DNA from: an uncultured Polynucleobacter sp. | Lineage (GTDB): Bacteria > Pseudomonadota > Gammaproteobacteria > Burkholderiales > Burkholderiaceae | Assembly: GCA_937996825.1 (NCBI GenBank) | Contig: CALKUJ010000030.1 | Location: 1 to 18,457, forward strand | Direction: 5' to 3' | DNA length: 18,457 nucleotides | Shown: one piece after another, positions 7,606 through 14,763 of the stretch | Layout of the letters: each line of letters begins with the position of its first letter | Position numbering within the stretch: the stretch's first letter is position 1 | The notes under the pieces: generated by a model | Databases searched by the model: none | What the model was told of the DNA's origin: nothing | Seen by the model: only the letters and a program-made list of their open reading frames with translations | Translations under genes and position numbers: made by a program

Positions 7606-8463
7606 TTATTGAACTCTCAATGAGAAGTCGACAGCGATCACATCTTTGGTTAATTTGCCAATAGAGATGCGATCCACACCTGTTGCAGCGATTGCTCTTA
7701 ATTGATCAAGGCTGACTCCGCCAGATGCTTCGAGTAAAGCAGCACCTTTGGTGAAGGCAACTGCTTCTCGCATTTGCTCAAGACTAAAGTTATCGATCAA
7801 GATATTTTTTGCACCTGCTTCTAGAGCTTCTTGAAGCTCCTGCATATTTTCAACTTCAATCTGGATATCAACCCCTGAGTTCAGTGCCTGAGCTGCTTTC
7901 ATGGCGGCACTGACACCGCCAGCTGCGGCAATGTGATTTTCTTTGATCAAAATCCCGTGCCATAAAGCCAAGCGTTGATTTTTGCCGCCACCCACGGTCA
8001 CGGCATATTTTTGAGCTTGGCGTAAGCCAGGAATTGTTTTTCTGGTATCTAAAACAGCGCAACCATGACCGTTAGGGCTGGCACCTTCAATGGCTTTGAC
8101 ATGCTCTCTGGTGATTGAAGCTGTCCAAGAAAGTGTTTGTAGAAAATTAATCGCTGGGCGCTCTGCTGATAAAAGCGCTCTTGGTTTGGCAGTGATTTCA
8201 CAAACAGTGGTGTCGGCCTTCATGACATCACCTTCTGCATATTTCCAGGTGATGGTGGCTGATGGATCAAGCTTTTTTAAACAACCTTCAAACCAAGCTC
8301 GACCGCAAAGAACGGCTTCTTGGCGCACAATCAAGTTGGCTCGAACGAGGCCTGACTCTGGTGCTAGCATTGCGGTCCAATCACCAGTGCCGATGTCCTC
8401 TAAGAGCGCATCATTGATATTGCGCTCGCGAGCCTGTTCCAGTGATTCGTTGTGATCAAACAT
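7606..8463 (-). CDS. nadC: Nicotinate-nucleotide diphosphorylase (carboxylating), quinolinate phosphoribosyltransferase
   Basis: Converts quinolinate and PRPP to nicotinate mononucleotide, CO2 and PPi, the third step of de novo NAD synthesis. The 285-residue product has the family's N-terminal domain (EDIGTGDWT at 22-30), the conserved DTRKTIPGLR (139-148), GGGKNQR (158-164), LIKENH (172-177) and IEVENMQELQEAL further on. The usual NHR after the glycine run is NQR here (Q163); I recall NQR from other Burkholderiales, so I read it as a lineage variant rather than a defect. The gene lies downstream of nadA on the same strand, with an 88-bp spacer, and is probably co-transcribed. Its stop faces that of nadB. 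Confidence 0.97.
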   Translation of the reverse strand: MFDHNESLEQARERNINDALLEDIGTGDWTAMLAPESGLVRANLIVRQEAVLCGRAWFEGCLKKLDPSATITWKYAEGDVMKADTTVCEITAKPRALLSAERPAINFLQTLSWTASITREHVKAIEGASPNGHGCAVLDTRKTIPGLRQAQKYAVTVGGGKNQRLALWHGILIKENHIAAAGGVSAAMKAAQALNSGVDIQIEVENMQELQEALEAGAKNILIDNFSLEQMREAVAFTKGAALLEASGGVSLDQLRAIAATGVDRISIGKLTKDVIAVDFSLRVQ

Positions 8464-8498
8464 ACATGTATCTTTTAAATGGATGAATCAATAATAGA

Positions 8499-8539
8499 CT
8501 TGGTAAAAATACTAAAAAGTTAAAGAGTTAAATACCAAG
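8499..8539 (-). repeat. Inverted repeat in the nadA-nadC spacer
   Basis: CTTGGTA (8499-8505) and TACCAAG (8533-8539) form a perfect 7-bp inverted repeat with a 27-nt A/T-rich interior. The interior holds a tandem 8-mer, agttaaag/agttaaat (8518-8533, the second copy ending one base into the right arm). In the transcript it could form an intercistronic hairpin. It lacks a T run directly after the stem on the - strand, so it is not a standard terminator. Confidence 0.4.
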
Positions 8540-8551
8540 GTTAGATGTTAA

Positions 8552-9664
8552 TTAGGCTGCACCGATGTTTTTAACAAAGCCATGCTGAGCCTTTGCTAAG
8601 AGCTCAGGGTGCTCGCTAGTAAAAGACAACATTTTTTCAATACAAATTTGAGCCTCGGATCGGATGCTCTCATCGATGAAGATTTCTCCGGACTGATGTG
8701 TCAAACAACTCAGAATACCTTCGAGTCCATTCATGGCCATCCATGGGCAATGAGCGCAACTTTTACATGTGGCACTGTTACCGGCTGTGGGAGCCTCAAT
8801 CAGAATTTTTTCGGGAGCTAATTGACGCATTCGATGAAGGATGCCTTTGTCTGTGGCAACAATGTATTCCTTGGCACTGCCTTCGACCACTGCTTTGATC
8901 ATGGCAGAAGTAGATCCCACCACATCTGCTAAATCAACCACGTGGGCGGGAGATTCTGGATGAACCAAAACCATGGCATCAGGATGTTTCTTTTTAAGAG
9001 TTTCAAGCTCAATTGCTTTGAACTCATCATGCACGATGCAATGACCTTCCCAAAGCAACATATCGGCACCAGTTTGATCTTGGATGTAGCGACCCAAATG
9101 ACGATCAGGTGCCCATAGAATTTTTTTACCCTGCTGGTGGAGTTCGTGAACAATCGCTAGGGCACAAGAGCTGGTCACCATCCAGTCAGCCCTGGCTTTT
9201 ACTGCGGCACTGGTATTGGCATACACCACTACTTCACGATCGGGATGAGCATCACAGAACTGATTGAAGTCTTCTGCTGGGCAACCTAAATCAAGCGAGC
9301 AGGTGGCGTCTAAATCTGGCATCAACACTGTTTTTTCTGGGCTCAAAATTTTTGCGCTTTCACCCATGAATTTCACGCCAGCAACGATGAGTTTTTGAGC
9401 GCTGTGATTTTTTCCAAAACGAGCCATTTCCAAAGAGTCTGCAACAAAGCCGCCGGTTTCCCAGGCAAGATCTTGGATGTCTCCATCAACGTAGTAATGG
9501 GCAACGAGCACAGCATTTTGTTTGACCAGCTCAGACTTAATCTTTTGAATAATTTGTGCTTTTTCTTCCCCAGGCAGTGCTCTAGGTACTTTGGCCCAAG
9601 CTTGAGCAATGCAGGTCGCGCCAGAGCCGTCTTGCTTTGGATATTCGAATAATTCTTTGTTCAT
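8552..9664 (-). CDS. nadA: Quinolinate synthase A
   Basis: [4Fe-4S] dehydratase that condenses iminoaspartate (from NadB) with dihydroxyacetone phosphate to give quinolinate. The 370-residue product belongs to the longer NadA type. Candidate cluster cysteines are in ATCSLDLGC (C122, with C128 nearby), in TSSC (C167) and in the C-terminal CKSCAHC (C300, C303, C306), followed by the conserved PWMAMNGLEGI. Substrate-binding blocks VAHYYVDGDIQDLA (about 54-67), KFMGESAKIL and HPESPAHV are present. The ATG at 9664 gives a normal N-terminus (CIAQAWAKVP at about 18-27). It is the first gene of the nadA-nadC unit. The 113 bp upstream are shared with the divergent bactofilin gene and must contain both promoters; I could not pick a convincing -35/-10 pair for nadA. 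Confidence 0.97.
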   Translation of the reverse strand: MNKELFEYPKQDGSGATCIAQAWAKVPRALPGEEKAQIIQKIKSELVKQNAVLVAHYYVDGDIQDLAWETGGFVADSLEMARFGKNHSAQKLIVAGVKFMGESAKILSPEKTVLMPDLDATCSLDLGCPAEDFNQFCDAHPDREVVVYANTSAAVKARADWMVTSSCALAIVHELHQQGKKILWAPDRHLGRYIQDQTGADMLLWEGHCIVHDEFKAIELETLKKKHPDAMVLVHPESPAHVVDLADVVGSTSAMIKAVVEGSAKEYIVATDKGILHRMRQLAPEKILIEAPTAGNSATCKSCAHCPWMAMNGLEGILSCLTHQSGEIFIDESIRSEAQICIEKMLSFTSEHPELLAKAQHGFVKNIGAA

Positions 9665-9777
9665 GTATGAATATTAAGGCAATTTTCTGAAGCCAACCTG
9701 AAAGCACCGGTTTCAAGCACTCAAAATCATCCTATTTGTATAAAAACATTTAGAATAAAACAATAACGGAGATAAAC

Positions 9778-10206
9778 ATGTTCGGTAAACGTAAAACAAC
9801 ATTGTTAATGCCAACCAATGAGCGTTTCGACACTTTGATTGGTAAAACCTCAGAAATCTATGGCCGCATGGTCGTTGGTGACAGCTTGCGCATCGATGGC
9901 AAGGTGGTGGGCAATATCGAGAGTGAAGAGAATGCAAAGGTCACTGTGGCTGTTGGTGAGGATGGCGAGGTAGTGGGTGATATTTTTGCTCACCGAGTCA
10001 TGATTGCCGGCAAAGTCGAGGGAAACATTTACGCCACTGAGCGTGTTGAGTTTCATCAAACTGCGCAAGTTCGTGGTGATGTGACTTATGGCTCAATTGG
10101 CATCGAGCACGGTGCACGAGTGATTGGTTTAGTGATACAAGGTGTTGATAAAAAATCAGCCAATCAAGCATCCGATGTGATTCGCGCGATGCAAGAAAGA
10201 CGTTAA
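9778..10206 (+). CDS. Bactofilin (membrane-targeting type, first of three)
   Basis: Bactofilins are bacterial cytoskeletal proteins that polymerise without nucleotide through a right-handed beta-helix and serve as scaffolds for cell-shape or envelope enzymes. This 142-residue product has a short N-terminal tail, then a core from about residue 18 to 118 made of short beta-helix turns with regularly spaced glycines and valines (IYGRMVVGDSLRIDGKVVGN, VVGDIFAHRVMIAGKVEGN, ARVIGLVI), and a short helical or charged tail. It starts MFGKRK, the kind of N-terminal motif shown in other bactofilins to attach filaments to the inner membrane. ACGGAGAT ends about 6 bp before the ATG and sets the start. It is divergent from nadA and convergent with two further bactofilins, and a strong terminator follows. 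No M23 peptidase gene, a frequent bactofilin partner, is adjacent. Confidence 0.92.
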   Translation: MFGKRKTTLLMPTNERFDTLIGKTSEIYGRMVVGDSLRIDGKVVGNIESEENAKVTVAVGEDGEVVGDIFAHRVMIAGKVEGNIYATERVEFHQTAQVRGDVTYGSIGIEHGARVIGLVIQGVDKKSANQASDVIRAMQERR

Positions 10207-10268
10207 ATCAGAAGAGACGTTCAACCAGAAAATCGCACAACTAAAAAGACTCAAAGAGAAGTCCAAAT

Positions 10269-10296
10269 AAAAAAGCTCACTGATGTGAGCTTTTTT
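10269..10296 (+). terminator. Bidirectional terminator between the convergent bactofilin genes
   Basis: Arms GCTCAC (10275-10280) and GTGAGC (10285-10290) enclose a TGAT loop. Six A precede and six T follow, so the stem extends to 12 bp and reads as a terminator in both directions. Confidence 0.92.
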
Positions 10297-10358
10297 ATTT
10301 CTTGGGTTCCACGCCCTGATAGTTCATGCCACTTGCTGATGGCATGTGGCACCTCAAA

Positions 10359-10784
10359 TCACTTGCGTTTTAAATCGCCTTTGATTGTGCCGCCTCTTTG
10401 AATAGTGATGCTTGAGTAGGTCAATGTGCCATCAACTGTGGCACGGCCACCAATCACCAAATCACGACAGCTCACTGTTCCAGACAATTTGCCTTTGACA
10501 TTGATGCTATCTGCTGTGACGGTGCCATCCACATAACCGCCAGCACCAATCAATAGTGTTTGAACTGAAAGATTGCCTTTGAATGTGCCATCAACGGTGA
10601 TTGATCCACCAGACTTCATATCGCCAGTGAATTCAAAACCTTCACTGATGATGGAAGGTTTTAAAGAAACGCTTGAAGTTTGAGTCGCGGACTCAAAATT
10701 CTCATTCTCTTCAGTCACTTCATTTGAAATAGGCTCTTCTGATGAAAATTCAGAATTTTCGTTCTCTGTTTTTTTACCAAACAT
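10359..10784 (-). CDS. Bactofilin with acidic N-terminal tail (second of three)
   Basis: Bactofilin of 141 residues from the ATG at 10784. A longer start at 10790 adds Met-Asn, but the AGGG ribosome site (10792-10795) lies 7 bp from the inner ATG and only 1 bp from the outer one, so the product most likely begins MFGKK, matching the membrane-targeting motif of its neighbour on the + strand. Residues about 6-40 are low-complexity and rich in Glu, Asn and Ser, probably disordered. The core from about 46 to 138 shows the beta-helix repeat with conserved glycines (GGSITVDGTFKGNLSVQ, GGYVDGTVTADSINVKGKL, GGRATVDGTLTYSSITIQRG). It lies 17 bp after the third bactofilin gene on the same strand, so the two probably form an operon. 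It could assemble alone or mix with its paralogues. Confidence 0.9.
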   Translation of the reverse strand: MFGKKTENENSEFSSEEPISNEVTEENENFESATQTSSVSLKPSIISEGFEFTGDMKSGGSITVDGTFKGNLSVQTLLIGAGGYVDGTVTADSINVKGKLSGTVSCRDLVIGGRATVDGTLTYSSITIQRGGTIKGDLKRK

Positions 10785-10790
10785 ATTCAT

Positions 10791-10796
10791 TCCCTA
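10791..10796 (-). promoter_or_regulatory. Ribosome binding site that decides the start of the second bactofilin
   Basis: On the - strand this reads TAGGGA. Its spacing, 7 nt from AGGG to the ATG at 10784 against 1 nt to the ATG at 10790, favours the MFGKK start. Confidence 0.65.
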
Positions 10797-10801
10797 AACC
10801 T

Positions 10802-11149
10802 TTAAGAAGCACTAAAGCCGTTACCTGATTTCAAAAGGTTACCTTGTAAATCGCCACCTTTTTCAATCTCGATCTCAGTGTATTGAACTGTGCCAATCAC
10901 TTTGCCTGTAGAGCGAATGAACAATGATTTGTTGGCTGTTAGGTTTTCGTGAATTTCACCACGAACGTCAACCACGTCAGCAGTAACTTTGCCTTTAAGG
11001 ACGCCAGTGCTACCAACTAAAATTTCGCGGGCAGTTAGTTCGCCTTCAATGGTTCCTGAAATAGAAGCAATATCAGGAACAACAAAATTGCCAGTTAATT
11101 TAACGCCTTCGCCCACAGTTAAGCAGCCATTTTGATTGTTATCAGCCAT
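10802..11149 (-). CDS. Small bactofilin lacking the MFGK motif (third of three)
   Basis: A minimal bactofilin of 115 residues, almost entirely beta-helix core from about residue 10 to 108: LTVGEGVKLTGNFVVPDIA, then GTIEGELTAREILVGSTG, then GTVQYTEIEIEKGGDLQGNL. The N-terminus is MADNNQNG, polar and without the MF-G-K membrane motif of the other two, so it may be cytosolic or recruited by co-polymerisation. AGGGG (11155-11159) lies 5 bp before the ATG, a strong ribosome site. It is first in a two-gene unit with the acidic-tail bactofilin. It is divergent from panD, with 96 bp between starts. Confidence 0.9.
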   Translation of the reverse strand: MADNNQNGCLTVGEGVKLTGNFVVPDIASISGTIEGELTAREILVGSTGVLKGKVTADVVDVRGEIHENLTANKSLFIRSTGKVIGTVQYTEIEIEKGGDLQGNLLKSGNGFSAS

Positions 11150-11219
11150 AAAAACCCCTAAAAAATCGATTTAATTATCATACCTGCTAAATTTTACAGC
11201 GAATAGCCATCCATCAAGG

Positions 11220-11239
11220 TAGAATCCGCACCCGGAGGG
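11220..11239 (+). promoter_or_regulatory. Candidate -10 and strong ribosome site of panD
   Basis: A -10-like TAGAAT (11220-11225) is followed by GGAGGG (11234-11239), 6 bp before the panD ATG. The ribosome site is convincing. The promoter is weaker, since no good -35 lies at 16-18 bp; TTTACA is 21 bp upstream. Confidence 0.4.
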
Positions 11240-11245
11240 AAAATT

Positions 11246-11614
11246 ATGCAAAGAGTGATGTTGCGTGCCAAATTACACCGTGTAACGGTGACTGAGGCCG
11301 ATTTAGAGTACGAAGGTTCATGCGGTATTGATGAAGATCTATTGGATGCGTCTGATATGCGCGAGTTCGAGCGTATCGAGCTTTACAACATCAATAACGG
11401 CGAACGCTTCTCAACCTACATCATCAAAGCAGCCCGTGGTTCTGGTGCCATTTCCTTGAATGGTGCTGCTGCTCGTAAGGCACATGTAGGTGACTTATTG
11501 ATTATCTGCACATATGGACCAATGTCTGAGGCAGATGCAAAAACATTTGTACCAAAAGTTATCTTGGTAGATGACAAGAACAAAATCAAAGAGATCAAGA
11601 AAATCACCATTTGA
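11246..11614 (+). CDS. panD: Aspartate 1-decarboxylase
   Basis: Pyruvoyl enzyme that decarboxylates L-aspartate to beta-alanine for pantothenate and CoA synthesis. The 122-residue proenzyme cleaves itself between G24 and S25 (YEGSCGID), turning S25 into the N-terminal pyruvoyl group of the large chain. Residues known to matter in the E. coli enzyme are in place: K9, R54 and Y58 (RFSTY), and N72 (SLNGAA). Length is normal (126 in E. coli). It stands alone between the divergent bactofilin unit and a terminator, not next to panB or panC. The gene for PanZ, the maturation factor of E. coli, is not in the window; outside the enteric gammaproteobacteria cleavage usually proceeds without it. Confidence 0.97.
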   Translation: MQRVMLRAKLHRVTVTEADLEYEGSCGIDEDLLDASDMREFERIELYNINNGERFSTYIIKAARGSGAISLNGAAARKAHVGDLLIICTYGPMSEADAKTFVPKVILVDDKNKIKEIKKITI

Positions 11615-11650
11615 TTTTTGGGTGATTAAGGGTTTCGGTAGTGGAAATAG

Positions 11651-11675
11651 AAAAGGCAGCCTTGGCTGCCTTTTT
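11651..11675 (+). terminator. Rho-independent terminator after panD, usable on both strands
   Basis: Arms GGCAGCC (11655-11661) and GGCTGCC (11664-11670) enclose a TT loop, with four A before and five T after. It sits between panD and the convergent phosphomannomutase gene. The stem is the same as that of the HU terminator, with the arms in the opposite order. Confidence 0.92.
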
Positions 11676-11693
11676 CTTTGCTACTGAAGATCT

Positions 11694-13109
11694 TTAAAAG
11701 GGCATCTTCACATCTGATTTGATGCCGAGGAAGACTTGTTTGAACTCAGCTTGGATTCTTTCAATCGCTGCTTGAGTATCCGCTTCAAAACGCATCACCA
11801 CAATCGGGGTCGTGTTAGATGGGCGGGCCAAGCCAAAGCCATCAGCATATTCAACTCTCACACCATCAATGGTGTTGATGGATTCAGAGCTTGGAAACAA
11901 TATGTTGGTGCCTGATGCTTTGCCTGCAGCAACCTTTTCTTTGATCTTATCGAGTAACACGAATGGCTCACCCTCTGCGCAAGGCATTTGTAGCTCAGGT
12001 GTGCAGATGGCATTAGGGAGTCCCTCTAGGGTGGCATTCAGATCCTTCTCGCTGCTTAGGATTTCCAAAAGGCGCGCACCTGTATAAAGACCATCATCAA
12101 AACCGTACCAACGGTCTTTGAAGAAGATGTGACCACTCATTTCACCGGCAAGAGGTGCACCAGTTTCTTTTAGTTTTGCTTTGACCAATGAGTGACCAGT
12201 TTTCCACATCAATGGTTCGCCACCCGCTTGCTTGATGTAAGTGGCCAAATTACGCGTGCACTTAACGTCGTAAATAATTTGAGCGCCAGGATTGCGACCA
12301 AGAACATCTTTGGCAAACAACATCATTTGGCGGTCGGGGAATATCACCTCGCCACTTTTTGTGACGACTCCCAGGCGATCTGCATCACCATCAAAAGCAA
12401 GACCGATTTCGTTATCGGTGGTTTGTAGATTCTTGATCAGATCTTGTAGATTTTCTAAATGAGCTGGATCAGGATGATGATTTGGGAAGGTGCCATCTAC
12501 CTCGCAAAACAATTCTTGAACTTCACAACCAAGGGCTCTGAATAATTTGCCTGCAAAAGCGCCACCAACACCATTACCGCAATCAACAGCAATCTTGATT
12601 TTTCTCTGAAGCTTCACATCGCCAACAATGCGCTCTAAGTACTCAGGGAAGATGTCGTATTCAGAGCGTTTGCCAGAGCCACTTGCAAACTGCTTGGCAA
12701 GGATGCGCTCACGCAAAGCCTGTATTTGTTCGCCATAAATGGCAGAACTACCTAAAACCATTTTGAAGCCGTTGTAGTCCGGTGGATTGTGGCTGCCTGT
12801 GATCATGATTCCAGACTTGGCTTGCTGTCCGTTGATCTTGATATTGGTGCCAAAGTAAACCATGGGAGTTGCCACAACCCCTAAGTCAATCACATCTACA
12901 CCCACAGATAGAAGGCCCTCTGTGAGGCCAGACATCAAAGCTGGACCAGATAAGCGACCATCACGACCAACGACACAAACTGTTTCACCAATCTCGCGCA
13001 TGGCGCTGCCAAAAGATTGGCCGATCAGTTTGGCGACGCTTGGGTCTAGAGTTTTATCAATGACACCACGAATGTCATACGCTTTAAAAATCGAAGGAGA
13101 TAGTTCCAT
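11694..13109 (-). CDS. manB: Phosphomannomutase/phosphoglucomutase
   Basis: Alpha-D-phosphohexomutase of the AlgC/ManB type. It interconverts mannose or glucose 6-phosphate and 1-phosphate, feeding GDP-mannose and UDP-glucose branches of envelope polysaccharide synthesis. The 471-residue product has the four expected domains: the phosphoserine loop TGSHNPPDYNGFK (S106 carries the phosphate), the Mg loop FDGDADRLG, the sugar-binding GEMSGH and the C-terminal phosphate-binding RPSNTTPIVV. The N-terminal FKAYDIRG is intact. GEMSGH and the overall layout fit the dual-specificity PMM/PGM group rather than GlmM. It follows pgi on the same strand with a 15-bp gap, so the two are probably one operon that turns fructose 6-phosphate into glucose 1-phosphate. 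GAGA just before the ATG is a weak ribosome site. Confidence 0.93.
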   Translation of the reverse strand: MELSPSIFKAYDIRGVIDKTLDPSVAKLIGQSFGSAMREIGETVCVVGRDGRLSGPALMSGLTEGLLSVGVDVIDLGVVATPMVYFGTNIKINGQQAKSGIMITGSHNPPDYNGFKMVLGSSAIYGEQIQALRERILAKQFASGSGKRSEYDIFPEYLERIVGDVKLQRKIKIAVDCGNGVGGAFAGKLFRALGCEVQELFCEVDGTFPNHHPDPAHLENLQDLIKNLQTTDNEIGLAFDGDADRLGVVTKSGEVIFPDRQMMLFAKDVLGRNPGAQIIYDVKCTRNLATYIKQAGGEPLMWKTGHSLVKAKLKETGAPLAGEMSGHIFFKDRWYGFDDGLYTGARLLEILSSEKDLNATLEGLPNAICTPELQMPCAEGEPFVLLDKIKEKVAAGKASGTNILFPSSESINTIDGVRVEYADGFGLARPSNTTPIVVMRFEADTQAAIERIQAEFKQVFLGIKSDVKMPF

Positions 13110-13124
13110 GAGATCTCTGGCAGA

Positions 13125-14582
13125 TTAAGAATTGAGCCACTTGATGCGTGCAGCAGTGATTGCATCAATACCATCCAATGATGGGTTGTCACCTTTGAGT
13201 GCAGCTTGGATTGGCTTGGCTAATTTTTTACCCAGTTCAACGCCTGGTTGGTCAAAACTATTCAAACCCCAAATAGCACCAAGACAAAGTGCGCGATGTT
13301 CATAAAGAGCTAACAAAGCACCGAGGTAGTAAGCATCTAGTTTAGGCAGCCAAATCAAATTGCTTGGTCGACCACCAGGGCAAGAGTCATAAGCGAACTC
13401 TTCTTTGGAGCCATTTGCCAAAGCTTGTGCTTGAGCCAAGCAGTTAGCAATCAAAGATTGATGATGTTCTTTGGCTTCAGGTAAATCACTCATGGCTTGC
13501 TTGATGGCTATGAAATCCACTGGAATGATCTGTGTGCCTTGGTGAAGCATTTGGAAATAGCTGTGCTGAGAATTGCTACCGGCACTACCAAAGACCACAG
13601 GTGATGTTGGATCGCATGATTGACCATCGACTGTCACACTCTTGCCATGACTTTCCATTTCTAATTGTTGCAACCACTCTGGTAAAAATCTCAAGCCATG
13701 GGCGTAAGGCACAATTGCTTTGGCAGTGATGCCATGTTTGCGTTGATTGTGAATCAAGGTCAATGCCAAAGTGAGCGGCATGTTTTCATTTGCAGGAGCA
13801 TTCACAAAGTGCTGGTCCATTGCATGAGCACCAGCTAAAAATTGTTTGTATGTGGCAAAGCCGAATTTGATGGCAATCGGAAAGCCAACTGCTGACCATA
13901 CTGAAAAACGACCACCGACCCAATCCCAAAATGGGTAAATATTCTCTGGAGTAATTCCAAAGGCTTCAGCAGCTTCAGGATTGGCAGTGATACCAATCAA
14001 ACATTTTTTAAGTTGTGAGGGTGTGACTTGATGAAGCTTTAACCAATTGATGACCGTCTGAGCGTTTCTCATGGTCTCAAGGGTGGTGAATGTTTTCGAT
14101 GTGATCAGAACTCTGGTGCTGCGAGGTTGAGCCTTTGCCAAAGTTGTAGCCAATTCAGCACTGTCGACGTTTGCCACAAAATGTAAACGAATTGCTTTAC
14201 CTAAATTTGGATTCACTTGATAAAGTGCATCGCACACCAAGCGTGGGCCCCAGTCTGAACCACCAATACCAATACAAATCACATCGGTGATACCGATCAG
14301 TTGATTGCAAAACCCTTCCATTCTTTGCCACACAGCTTTGACTTGAGGCATGACATCTTCGCCATCCACCATCATGGGCTGATCTGATAGGTTGCGAAGA
14401 GCTGGGTGAAGGGCTGATCGACCCTCTGACTGATTGACGGCGTTGCCCGAAAAGATCGCATTGCGTTTTTCAAAAACACCGCGTGTGCTTGCCAACTCAA
14501 ATAATTGCTGCCATTCGGCATCAGTGATTTGTTGGTAGGCGGTATCTAGAGCAAGGTCTACAGCACTAATTAATTTAGACAT
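13125..14582 (-). CDS. pgi: Glucose-6-phosphate isomerase (variant active site)
   Basis: Interconverts glucose 6-phosphate and fructose 6-phosphate. The 485-residue product is shorter than the 549-residue E. coli enzyme but covers both SIS subdomains: CIGIGGSDWGPRL (about 103-115), TSKTFTTLET (161-170), WDWVGGRFSVWSAVG (219-233, PGI signature 1) and GLNSFDQPGVELGKKL (439-454, signature 2). Aligning by eye with E. coli, the arginine of GGR (R225) and the signature-2 lysine (K452, E. coli K514) are kept. The catalytic glutamate of GEPGTNGQH (E. coli E355) falls on S333 of GSAGSNSQH, and the active-site histidine H386 falls on M364. This may be a subfamily trait with displaced catalytic groups or reduced activity. 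It is the first gene of a pgi-manB unit, divergent from tRNA-Ser, with no clear Shine-Dalgarno before its ATG. Confidence 0.9.
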   Translation of the reverse strand: MSKLISAVDLALDTAYQQITDAEWQQLFELASTRGVFEKRNAIFSGNAVNQSEGRSALHPALRNLSDQPMMVDGEDVMPQVKAVWQRMEGFCNQLIGITDVICIGIGGSDWGPRLVCDALYQVNPNLGKAIRLHFVANVDSAELATTLAKAQPRSTRVLITSKTFTTLETMRNAQTVINWLKLHQVTPSQLKKCLIGITANPEAAEAFGITPENIYPFWDWVGGRFSVWSAVGFPIAIKFGFATYKQFLAGAHAMDQHFVNAPANENMPLTLALTLIHNQRKHGITAKAIVPYAHGLRFLPEWLQQLEMESHGKSVTVDGQSCDPTSPVVFGSAGSNSQHSYFQMLHQGTQIIPVDFIAIKQAMSDLPEAKEHHQSLIANCLAQAQALANGSKEEFAYDSCPGGRPSNLIWLPKLDAYYLGALLALYEHRALCLGAIWGLNSFDQPGVELGKKLAKPIQAALKGDNPSLDGIDAITAARIKWLNS

Positions 14583-14626
14583 TTATGAATTTTAACAAGT
14601 TTTGGAACCCGCAAAATGAAAAAAAA

Positions 14627-14655
14627 TGGCGGTTGGTTTCAGATACCTCTATAAT
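14627..14655 (+). promoter_or_regulatory. Promoter of tRNA-Ser
   Basis: A perfect -10, TATAAT (14650-14655), lies 17 bp after a weak -35, TGGCGG (14627-14632). The predicted start is about 6-8 bp downstream, just before the tRNA at 14668. Its placement directly upstream of the RNA gene makes it convincing despite the poor -35. Confidence 0.65.
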
Positions 14656-14667
14656 CACCGCTGTTTT

Positions 14668-14757
14668 GGAAGCTTGGCAGAGTGGTTGAATGCAGCAGTC
14701 TTGAAAACTGCCGAGGATGCGAGTCCTCCGTGAGTTCGAATCTCACAGCTTCCGCCA
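14668..14757 (+). tRNA. serT: tRNA-Ser (anticodon UGA)
   Basis: Ninety bases fold as a class II tRNA. The acceptor arms are GGAAGCT (14668-14674) and AGCTTCC (14747-14753), followed by discriminator G and an encoded CCA. The anticodon stem GCAGT/ACTGC (14695-14699 and 14707-14711) carries the loop CT-TGA-AA, anticodon at 14702-14704, which reads UCA and related serine codons. The long variable arm (GAGGA/TCCTC, 14713-14728) is typical of tRNA-Ser, and the T arm is GTGAG-TTCGAAT-CTCAC (14730-14746). It has its own promoter and terminator and stands alone. Confidence 0.97.
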
Positions 14758-14763
14758 GACCCG

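Noticed and set aside
7158..8163. Altered NHR motif (NQR) in NadC as a sign of a defective enzyme
   Set aside because: All other motifs are intact, the gene is in a complete NAD module, and I recall the same NQR in other Burkholderiales, so it is most likely a lineage variant.
8461..9671. Palindromes over the start codons of nadC (ATACATGTAT, 8462-8471) and nadA (TTCAT-GT-ATGAA, 9660-9671) as a shared operator
   Set aside because: They share only ATACATG, which includes or adjoins the start codon, and the two symmetric patterns differ; likely chance.
14668..14757. tRNA-Ser gene as a possible attachment site of an integrated element
   Set aside because: There is no integrase gene nearby, I see no duplicated tRNA 3' end in the flanks, and the flanking genes (pgi, hemW) are ordinary housekeeping genes.
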